Of a DNA stretch of 7,052 nt, positions 1 through 5,842 are shown one piece after another. Position numbers and translations under genes: made by a program. The DNA lies in NCBI GenBank assembly GCA_025352865.1, contig JANXSB010000566.1:1-7052 (forward strand). The letters are read 5' to 3'. The notes beneath the pieces were generated by a model. The model worked only from the letters and a program-made list of their open reading frames with translations. It was not told where the DNA came from and did no database searches. Source of the DNA: Chthoniobacter sp. Its GTDB lineage: Bacteria; Verrucomicrobiota; Verrucomicrobiia; Chthoniobacterales; Chthoniobacteraceae. The number at the start of each line of letters is the position of its first letter. Within the stretch, counting starts at the first letter, position 1.

Positions 1-66
1 CGTGTGCTTCGAGAGCGGTTCGTAGAGCTTGATCGTGCCCGCACCCATCACCGTCTGGAGTTCGTC
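1..66 (-). other. MurB-like N-terminal segment fused in frame to MurC (cut by window edge)
   Basis: The last 22 codons of the murC frame read as a short helix-like stretch beginning DELQTVMG, followed by YEPLSKHT at the edge. The end resembles the conserved opening of MurB (UDP-N-acetylenolpyruvoylglucosamine reductase), where a motif of the type NEPLxxHTTxxIGGPAD begins the FAD-binding domain. The MurC catalytic domain is already complete before this point, and murB commonly follows murC in dcw clusters. I therefore infer a bifunctional MurC-MurB polypeptide that would both reduce enolpyruvyl-UDP-GlcNAc to UDP-MurNAc and add L-Ala to it. Only seven or eight MurB-like residues are visible, and the diagnostic GG-P-AD residues lie outside the window. 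Confidence 0.7.
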
Positions 67-1461
67 GAGTTGCTTCACGTCCGCGGCGAGGATCGAGCCG
101 GCTTCGTGGATGTTACCCGCGCCGAGGCTGAGCACGCAGTCACCGGGTTCGAGCTGCCGGCCGATTTCGAGCGCGAGCTTTTTCCGGTCGGGTTGAAAGC
201 TCGCGCCGTCGTGGCCCTCGCGGATCATTTCATCGACGATGGTCTGCCCGCTCACGCCGGGAATCGGCTCCTCGCTCGCGGCATAAACGTCCGCGATCAC
301 CGCCACATCGGCGTGATGAAACGCGCGACCGAACTCCGCCTTCAGCTTTTGCGTACGCGAATAGCGGTGCGGCTGAAACATGCAGAGCACTCGCTTGCGG
401 CCCGTGTTCTTCGCCGTCGCCAGCGTCGCCTTCACCTCGCTCGGGTGGTGCCCGTAGTCGTCCACGATCATGTAGCGGTCGCTGCGGTACTTGATTTCAA
501 AACGCCGCCGCGCGCCGCGGAACGACTCCAGCGCCTCGGCGATTTTTGCGAACGGCACGCCGAGCTCCGTCGCGAGTGCGATAACGCTGACGGCATTGCT
601 CACGTTGTGCCGGCCCGGCACGTTCAGCGTGATCGCGCCGAGCGGCTCGCCACCGCGCAGCACGCGGAAGTGCGATTGGAAGTCCTTCGTATGCACGTCG
701 TCGAAGCGGTAGAACGCGGTGTGCGATTCGCCGTAGGAAATCGCGCCGGGATGACCGCCGCACACGCGCGGCGCGTGCGCGTCGTCGGCGGAGTAGATGA
801 CCTTCCCGCGCGTCTGGCTGAGCAGTTGGTTGAAGACGACCTCGATGGCCGCGAGGTCGGCGTAATAGTCGAGATGCTCCTCCTCGATGTTCAGCACGAT
901 GGCGTGCTCGGGATGGTAAAAGGCAAGCGTGCCGTCGCTCTCATCGCCCTCGGCCACGAAGTATTCACCTTGCGGATCCCAGTTGGCATTCGTCCCGAGA
1001 ATCGGAATCTCCGCGCCAACATAATGCGACGGATGCAGCCCGCCGACTTTAAGAACATGCGCGGCCATCGACGAGGTCGTGGTCTTCCCGTGCATGCCGC
1101 AGATGACGATGCCCTTTTTGCAATTCAGAATCGCCGCCAGCGCGTCCGCGCGGCGCACCATGTTGCGCCCGGTCCTCAGCGCCTCGTCGTACTCCGCGTT
1201 GCCCGGACGGATCGCCGACGAAAAAATGATGAGGTCGGCATCGGCAACATTCGCTGCCGCCTGACCGGAGAAAAAGCGCAGCCCGAGTTTTTCCAGCCGG
1301 TCGATCTCGACGGTGCGCGCTTTGTCCGAGCCGCTGACGGTGTGGCCGAGCGCCATGAGCAGGCCGGCGATGCCGCTCATGCCGGAGCCTGCGACGCCGA
1401 TCAGGTGAATCTTCAATTCACCGCCAACGAGGATGTCTGCAAGAATCTGGCCTGTGTCCAT
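1..1461 (-). CDS. murC: UDP-N-acetylmuramate--L-alanine ligase (MurC), probably the N-terminal part of a MurC-MurB fusion; 3' end outside window
   Basis: This is the ATP-dependent cytoplasmic ligase that adds L-alanine to UDP-MurNAc, the first step of stem peptide assembly. I translated the frame by hand: 487 codons without a stop up to the left edge. Visible motifs are an N-terminal Rossmann glycine loop GVAGSGMSG (residues 22-30), the ATP-binding P-loop GMHGKTTT (122-129), EGDESD (171-176), PGRHN (282-286), DYGHHP (335-340), FQPHRYSRT (362-370) and the C-terminal GAGNI (447-451). These mark the three Mur ligase domains in order and fit MurC rather than MurD, MurE or MurF. The ATG shares its A with the murG stop (TAATG), which supports this start and suggests coupled translation; no good Shine-Dalgarno is seen. 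A stand-alone MurC should end soon after GAGNI, near residue 465-475, but the frame continues to EPLSKHT (481-487), which resembles the start of MurB. MurC identity is very secure; the fusion is likely but cut by the window edge. Confidence 0.96.
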   Translation of the reverse strand, partial: MDTGQILADILVGGELKIHLIGVAGSGMSGIAGLLMALGHTVSGSDKARTVEIDRLEKLGLRFFSGQAAANVADADLIIFSSAIRPGNAEYDEALRTGRNMVRRADALAAILNCKKGIVICGMHGKTTTSSMAAHVLKVGGLHPSHYVGAEIPILGTNANWDPQGEYFVAEGDESDGTLAFYHPEHAIVLNIEEEHLDYYADLAAIEVVFNQLLSQTRGKVIYSADDAHAPRVCGGHPGAISYGESHTAFYRFDDVHTKDFQSHFRVLRGGEPLGAITLNVPGRHNVSNAVSVIALATELGVPFAKIAEALESFRGARRRFEIKYRSDRYMIVDDYGHHPSEVKATLATAKNTGRKRVLCMFQPHRYSRTQKLKAEFGRAFHHADVAVIADVYAASEEPIPGVSGQTIVDEMIREGHDGASFQPDRKKLALEIGRQLEPGDCVLSLGAGNIHEAGSILAADVKQLDELQTVMGAGTIKLYEPLSKHT

Positions 1462-2546
1462 TATGAGCAGTATTTGAGGATGGTGTCGGCGACTCGCCCG
1501 GCTGCCTCGTGCGGCGCGAGACTCGCGCAGCGGGCGGAGGCTTCGGAAAGCCGGGCCGGATCGTCGAGAAACCAGAGCAGCTTTTTCGCGAGATTTTCGC
1601 CGGTGGTTTCGCGCTCAGGTAATAGCGTCGCCGCACCCGCGCGTTCAAAGATTTTCGCGTTGAATGTTTGGTGGTCCTCCGCGGCGAAGGGATACGGGAT
1701 GAGAATGCCCGGCAGCGCGAACTGCGAAAGCTCGGTGAGGCTGGCCGCGCCGCTGCGCGCGATGGTGAAATCCGACGCGCTGTAGGCCTCCTGCATCTGG
1801 TGGGAGAAAGCCGCGACAAACGCCGGGATGCCCGCCTGCGCGTAGCTCTCGCGCATCAGCGTTTCGTCCTGCTTGCCGGTGAGATGGATGACTTGCAGCG
1901 GCTTTGCGCCGAGTTGCGGGAGCGCGTTGATGAGCGCCTGATTGATGCCGTGCGCGCCCTGGCTGCCGCCCATCACGAGCAGCGTCGGCTTCTCCGCCAG
2001 GAGATTGAAAGCGGCGAGCGCTTTGGCTTTGTCGAGCCGCTCGATGAGCGAGGTGCGGACCGGCGTGCCGGTGACTTCGCATTTCCCCGGCGGGAAAAAA
2101 CGCGCGCACTCCTCAAAGCCAAGCAGCACGCGCGTGACCAGCCGACCGTTGAGCTTGTTCGCTTTGCCGGGAATCGCGTTCGACTCGTGAACGAACGTCG
2201 GGATTTTCCGGGATCGTCCGGCGAGGATCGGTGCGGTCGAAGTGAACCCGCCCATGCCCAGCACGGCGCTTGGCGCGAAGTCGCGATACAACGCCTTCAC
2301 CTGGTTCAGACCCGCGCGAAATTTCAGCGCGAACTTCACCAGCGCGACCGGCGATTTGCTTTGAATCCCCACGCCCGGCACGCGCTCGATCCGAAACTCC
2401 CCGCGGCCCTGCGTCGCGAGTGAGTCGATCTCTTTTTCCGAAATGATGAGCATCACGCGATGCCCGCGCGCGATGAGCACCTCGCCGACGGCCAGCCCCG
2501 GAAACAAGTGCCCGCCGGTGCCGCCGGCCGCGATGACAAAATTCAT
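1461..2546 (-). CDS. murG: UDP-GlcNAc:lipid I N-acetylglucosaminyltransferase (MurG)
   Basis: MurG transfers GlcNAc from UDP-GlcNAc to lipid I on the inner face of the cytoplasmic membrane, making lipid II. The 361-residue product has the usual length and the GT-B two-domain fold signature. Visible motifs are the N-terminal glycine loop AAGGTGGHLFPG (6-17, with the family histidine at 13), HESNAIPGKANK (120-131), TGTPVR (159-164), the second glycine loop GGSQGA (193-198), and the donor-binding region ARSGAASLTEL (263-273) followed by IPYPFAAEDHQTFNA (283-297). The ATG puts the glycine loop at the expected distance from the N-terminus. It lies 3 bases after the ftsW stop without a recognisable Shine-Dalgarno, so translation is probably coupled to ftsW. 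The stop overlaps the murC start by one base. It has no signal peptide, as expected for a peripheral membrane enzyme. Nothing in the sequence looks broken or unusual. Confidence 0.98.
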   Translation of the reverse strand: MNFVIAAGGTGGHLFPGLAVGEVLIARGHRVMLIISEKEIDSLATQGRGEFRIERVPGVGIQSKSPVALVKFALKFRAGLNQVKALYRDFAPSAVLGMGGFTSTAPILAGRSRKIPTFVHESNAIPGKANKLNGRLVTRVLLGFEECARFFPPGKCEVTGTPVRTSLIERLDKAKALAAFNLLAEKPTLLVMGGSQGAHGINQALINALPQLGAKPLQVIHLTGKQDETLMRESYAQAGIPAFVAAFSHQMQEAYSASDFTIARSGAASLTELSQFALPGILIPYPFAAEDHQTFNAKIFERAGAATLLPERETTGENLAKKLLWFLDDPARLSEASARCASLAPHEAAGRVADTILKYCS

Positions 2547-2549
2547 ACG

Positions 2550-3710
2550 CTACAAGCGCACGACCTTTCTCGCGTTGCGCACCCGCGCGCTGAGCACGGT
2601 GCCCGCGCGCTTCTCGTCCTTTTCGTTCAGCCCTTGCCGGTAAATGTTGATGAGGATGCCGACGCCGATGAGGCAGAATACGAGGTTCGTGCCGCCGTAG
2701 CTGATGAAGGGCAGCGGCAGTCCTTTGTTCGGCAGCAGCGCCGTGGTCACGCCGATATTCACCGCGGCCTGGAGCGCGATAATGACCGTCACGCCGAAGC
2801 CGAGCAGCATGCCGAAACGGTCGCGCGCGCGCATGGCGATGGCCGCACCGCAGAGGATGAAAATGAGATACGTGGCGACGACCGCGAGCGTCCAGCGGAG
2901 GCCGAGTTCCTCGCCGACGACGGGAAAAATGAAGTCTGTGTGCGCGAAGGGCAGATACATCATTTTCTGCCGCCCCATGCCGAGCCCCAGGCCATCGACT
3001 CCGCCGGAGCCCAGCGCGATCAAACCCTGCACGGTCTGATACGCATCGGCGGGATATTTGTCGGGGTACATGAAGGCGAGGAAACGCCCGGTGCGCTCCG
3101 GCATTTTGTAAATCGCCAGCGCGAGCGCGGCGCTCGCCGAGACCACGGCGAGGGAGAGAAAACGGACGCGCGTGCCCGCAATGAACATGAGCACGAAAGT
3201 CGTGCCGCCGATGAGCGCCGTGCTGCCGAGATCGACTTCCGGCGCGATGAGCGCCATGAGCGCGCCCGCCAGCCCGAGCGGCGCGAGAAAGCCGCGCGTG
3301 AATTCGCGCTCGTAACTTTCTTTGCGCGAAAACCACCACGCGACCGTGACCACGGCAGCGAGCTTCGCAAACTCCGACGGCTGGAATTGCAAGCCGAGCT
3401 TGATCCAACGCCGCGAGCCAAATTTGCTGTGCCCGATGTGCGGCACGAAGCAGCAGACGAGCAGCACGACGGCGATCCCGAACCACAGCCACCACGTCTT
3501 TTGCAAAAGGTGGTAATCCAACGCCGCCGCGAACGCACACAGCACCACGCCGACCGCCAGCCATTTCACCTGCAGATTGAGCAGGAACATGGGATCGCCC
3601 CTGCTCTCCGGCGCATACGCCGAGGTGCTCGACATCATGACGAGCCCAAGCACGATCAGCCCGATGACGGCGGCGACGAGGAGATAAACGCTGGTGCGAT
3701 GGGCGTTCAA
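2550..3710 (-). CDS. ftsW: Septal peptidoglycan glycosyltransferase FtsW (SEDS family)
   Basis: FtsW is the SEDS-family polymerase that, with its partner class B penicillin-binding protein (FtsI), builds septal glycan from lipid II. The product is 386 residues with about ten hydrophobic membrane segments, for example near 9-28, 47-65, 74-90, 141-157, 184-201, 273-293 and 342-357. SEDS signatures seen are GSRRWIKLG (98-106) then QPSEFAKL (110-117), EVDLGSTALIGGT (158-170), GLGMGRQK (242-249), the loop AHTDFIFPVVGEELG (256-270) whose Asp259 matches the family's catalytic aspartate, and PNKGLPLPFISYGGTNL (327-343). Location between murD and murG favours FtsW over the elongation paralogue RodA. 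The start is a TTG 10 bases after the LysM-gene stop; there is no in-frame ATG before residue 25, which would remove the first membrane helix. Only a weak GGG upstream could serve as a ribosome site. The C-terminal cytoplasmic tail is short and basic. Confidence 0.96.
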   Translation of the reverse strand: MNAHRTSVYLLVAAVIGLIVLGLVMMSSTSAYAPESRGDPMFLLNLQVKWLAVGVVLCAFAAALDYHLLQKTWWLWFGIAVVLLVCCFVPHIGHSKFGSRRWIKLGLQFQPSEFAKLAAVVTVAWWFSRKESYEREFTRGFLAPLGLAGALMALIAPEVDLGSTALIGGTTFVLMFIAGTRVRFLSLAVVSASAALALAIYKMPERTGRFLAFMYPDKYPADAYQTVQGLIALGSGGVDGLGLGMGRQKMMYLPFAHTDFIFPVVGEELGLRWTLAVVATYLIFILCGAAIAMRARDRFGMLLGFGVTVIIALQAAVNIGVTTALLPNKGLPLPFISYGGTNLVFCLIGVGILINIYRQGLNEKDEKRAGTVLSARVRNARKVVRL

Positions 3711-3720
3711 TTTGGGGTGG

Positions 3721-4509
3721 CTACCCTTTCTTTTTCGGAATGGTCAGCACCTGGCCGAGTTGGAGTTTCTTGGCGTCGGTGATCTTGTTGAGCTTCAGAA
3801 TTTCCTCGGCGGAGAAGCCGTAGATCTTCGCGATGGAAGTGGCGGTGTCGCCTTTCTTCACGATGTGCGTGCCGGGTGTCGTTCGCGTCGGCGGCACGTC
3901 GATTTGTTTCGCGGGCGTTTCCATTTTGTGAGTCTCCGCGACCATCGGCTTGGCCGCGGGCTTCGGCGTCGGAATGGTCAGCGGCTGGCCTTGGTGAAGG
4001 ATCGCGCCGTCCTTGAGATTATTCGCGGCAAGGAGCTCCTCGGTCTTCAAAGCAAACGCGATGGCGATCTTTGTCGGGTTGTCGCCAGCCTTCACGATGT
4101 ACGGTTTCGGAGCGGTGTCTTTCGGGGCGATCACCGCCGGCACCGGCGGCGCTGCGATCGTGTTCGCTGCCGGATGCACGGCGGGCGCGCTCGCGGGTGC
4201 GGCCGCCTGCGCGGGAGCTTTCCCGTCATGGGCCGCGGCGGTTTTGGCCTTTTCCGCGACGGGAGGCGCGGGCGGCTGATCCTTGGTTCGCGACGCCTTG
4301 ATGCCGTTGAACGCGTAGATGCCGCCGATGGCGACGACGTGCAGAATGAAGACGACGAAGAAGGCGCTCGACAGCTTGGTCGTCGGTTCCTCGGCTTCGT
4401 ATTCATTCATCGCCGCGCGCGGCGCGGTGCGCATGGCCGCCTGCAGTTTCTTCTTCTTCCGGGCGCTGATGACGGCGGAGATTTTGGTGAGGAAGTTTGG
4501 TGTTTTCAT
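3721..4509 (-). CDS. Membrane-anchored protein with two LysM peptidoglycan-binding domains, embedded in the dcw cluster
   Basis: The product is 262 residues. A basic N-terminal cytoplasmic region (1-47, with RKKKK at 17-21) precedes one hydrophobic helix (about 48-70). An Ala/Pro-rich linker (about 78-134) follows, then two LysM domains (about 136-180 and 214-258) separated by a Lys/Pro-rich spacer. Each LysM starts with a YIVKAGD or HIVKKGD type motif and ends with LTIP. The layout predicts a type II (N-in) single-pass protein that holds peptidoglycan in the periplasm. It has no visible hydrolase, amidase or peptidase domain. The ATG overlaps the murD stop (ATGA), which I prefer over longer readings that would run back through murD; Met26 and Met34 are possible internal starts. 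Placement between murD and ftsW suggests a role linked to septal wall synthesis, but that is inference. I know no established gene name. Confidence 0.93.
   Translation of the reverse strand: MKTPNFLTKISAVISARKKKKLQAAMRTAPRAAMNEYEAEEPTTKLSSAFFVVFILHVVAIGGIYAFNGIKASRTKDQPPAPPVAEKAKTAAAHDGKAPAQAAAPASAPAVHPAANTIAAPPVPAVIAPKDTAPKPYIVKAGDNPTKIAIAFALKTEELLAANNLKDGAILHQGQPLTIPTPKPAAKPMVAETHKMETPAKQIDVPPTRTTPGTHIVKKGDTATSIAKIYGFSAEEILKLNKITDAKKLQLGQVLTIPKKKG
3736..3870 (-). other. LysM domain 2 (C-terminal) of the membrane LysM protein
   Basis: Residues 214-258 of the host protein form a typical LysM unit of about 45 residues. It opens with HIVKKGDTATSIAKIYG, continues with the helix region EEILKLN, and ends with LQLGQVLTIP. 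It closely follows the LysM consensus, where the GDT and LxxGQxLxIP elements frame the fold that binds GlcNAc-containing glycan. The protein ends four residues later in a short Lys-rich tail. Confidence 0.93.
3970..4104 (-). other. LysM domain 1 (membrane-proximal) of the membrane LysM protein
   Basis: Residues 136-180 form the first LysM unit. It opens with PYIVKAGDNPTKIAIAFA, has the helix element EELLAANN, and closes with LHQGQPLTIP. It differs at many positions from the second LysM, so the two are an old pair and not a recent duplication. It has GDN where the second domain has GDT. Confidence 0.92.
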
Positions 4510-5840
4510 TTGGGTTGGAGAGCGTTGACCAAGGCGCGGAACTGATTGCCGCGGTCGGCGTAGTTTTTGAACATGTCGAAGGAAGATGTGCCAGGGCTGA
4601 GCAGCACCACATCGCCAGGCTGCGCGATTTCGTGCGCGTGCGCGACGGCGCTTTCGAGCGACCAGCCGGCGTTGACCACGCGCAGCCGGTCTTTCCACAG
4701 CACCTCGATGCGCTCCGCCATTTCGCCGAGCACCACGGCGGCGCGGCAGCGCTGCGCGACGAGGTCGGTGAGCATGTCGTACTCGAAGCCCTTGTCCTTG
4801 CCGCCCGCGATGAGCACCACGGGCCGCGTCTCGGAGTGCAGCGCCTTCTCGACGGAGTCGGGGTTCGTGCCCTTCGAGTCATTCACATACTCCACGCCGT
4901 CGAGCGTGCGGATGAGTTCGCAGCGATGCGGCAGCGCCTTGTATTCGCGGAGCGGCGGCACCATCTGCGCAAAGCTGAGCCCTCGGACAAACCCGACGCC
5001 GAGCGCCGCCATGAGGTTCTCGGCGTTGTGCGAGCCACGGAGTTGCGTGTCGGCCATCGCGAGCACGCGCTCGCCTCGGAAGAAAATCACACCCTCGCGC
5101 ATTTCAAAATCCCCACCCGTCACATACGCGCTGAACGTGATTTTGCGCGCCTTCAGCTCCGGCAGCTTGTCGCGGAAATTGACGATCGCCCAGTCCTCCG
5201 CCGTCTGGTTTTCAAAGATGCGGATCTTCGCCTTGTAGTATTCGTCCATCGACGGATAGCGGTCGAGATGATCGGGCGCAAAGCCCAGCCACACCGCGAT
5301 CCCGCAGCGGAAGCGCGTGATCGTTTCGAGTTGAAAGGAGCTGACCTCCAGTGTCACAATGTCGAGGTTCTTGCTCTCGCGGACCTTGGCGGAAAAGGCC
5401 GGGCCGATGTTCCCGCACGCGACCGTTTTCACGCCGCACGCGTTGAGCATTTTTTCCACGAGCTGGGTGGTCGTAGTTTTGCCATTGGTGCCGGTGATGC
5501 CGACGATCGGGCACGCGCACATTTCGTAGGCGAGCTCGAGTTCGCCGATCATCTCGATGCGGCGCTGGATGAAGTTCTGCACGAGCGGCACGGCGGGATC
5601 GATGCCGGGGCTGAGGATCGCGAAATCGTAGTGGCCGTGCATGCTTTCGTGATCGGCTGCAAGCCCCGCGATGACGCGAATGCCCTGCGTGCCGAGCACG
5701 TCGATTTTCTTGCGCAGTTTGTTTTCTTCGGCGGTGTCTAGGACTGTGACCATAGCTTCCTCCTGACGCAGCAGCACGGCGGCGGATTCACCGCTTTCAC
5801 CAGCGCCGAGCACGGCGATTGATTTGTTTTTGTAACGCAC
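4506..5840 (-). CDS. murD: UDP-N-acetylmuramoyl-L-alanine--D-glutamate ligase (MurD)
   Basis: MurD is the cytoplasmic ATP-dependent ligase that adds D-glutamate to UDP-MurNAc-L-Ala. From the GTG start the product is 444 residues, close to the family norm. Motifs in order are an N-terminal nucleotide-binding loop LGAGESGESA (11-20), the P-loop GTNGKTTTT (117-125), EVSSFQLE (165-172), APDHLDRY (188-195), GSHNAENLMAA (269-279), VNDSKGTNPDS (319-329), AGGKDKG (345-351) and LLSPGTSSFDMFKNYADRG (413-431). The EVSSFQLE, NDSK-TN and SP-x-SxD-F motifs are typical of MurD. The GTG begins 2 bases after the mraY stop; an in-frame TTG two codons earlier (5844-5846) would give a TTGA overlap with mraY and is an equally possible start. 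The nearest ATG (5840-5842) is in the wrong frame. The stop overlaps the LysM-gene ATG. The frame stays open far upstream into mraY, but that part is not MurD-like. Confidence 0.97.
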   Translation of the reverse strand: MRYKNKSIAVLGAGESGESAAVLLRQEEAMVTVLDTAEENKLRKKIDVLGTQGIRVIAGLAADHESMHGHYDFAILSPGIDPAVPLVQNFIQRRIEMIGELELAYEMCACPIVGITGTNGKTTTTQLVEKMLNACGVKTVACGNIGPAFSAKVRESKNLDIVTLEVSSFQLETITRFRCGIAVWLGFAPDHLDRYPSMDEYYKAKIRIFENQTAEDWAIVNFRDKLPELKARKITFSAYVTGGDFEMREGVIFFRGERVLAMADTQLRGSHNAENLMAALGVGFVRGLSFAQMVPPLREYKALPHRCELIRTLDGVEYVNDSKGTNPDSVEKALHSETRPVVLIAGGKDKGFEYDMLTDLVAQRCRAAVVLGEMAERIEVLWKDRLRVVNAGWSLESAVAHAHEIAQPGDVVLLSPGTSSFDMFKNYADRGNQFRALVNALQPK

Positions 5841-5842
5841 AT

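Noticed and set aside
4..1785. A 593-codon open frame on the plus strand across murC and the end of murG
   Set aside because: It is codon-aligned antisense to murC. GC-rich codon use in murC leaves few stops on the opposite strand. The predicted protein is Arg/His/Ala-rich with no recognisable domain, whereas the minus strand encodes a full set of MurC motifs.
2113..3564. A 483-codon minus-strand frame overlapping ftsW and the start of murG
   Set aside because: It is an alternative frame of two well-supported genes, dominated by Arg/Ala/Gly, and without motifs.
2460..3782. A 440-codon plus-strand open frame opposite ftsW
   Set aside because: The composition is extreme (Arg, His, Glu, Asp), as expected for the antisense of a membrane protein gene. 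It shows no domain and overlaps a clear SEDS protein.
4408..4436. GC-rich inverted-repeat-like tract (gcgcgcggcgcgg) resembling a terminator stem
   Set aside because: It lies inside the LysM coding region, has no following T-run on the minus strand, and fits Ala/Arg codon use.
4510..4698. Upstream extension of the LysM protein by 63 codons into murD
   Set aside because: The extension reads as Arg-rich out-of-frame murD sequence. The ATG at 4507-4509 overlapping the murD stop is the natural start.
4497..5741. A 414-codon plus-strand open frame opposite murD
   Set aside because: It is a shadow of murD, with low-complexity charged composition and no family resemblance.
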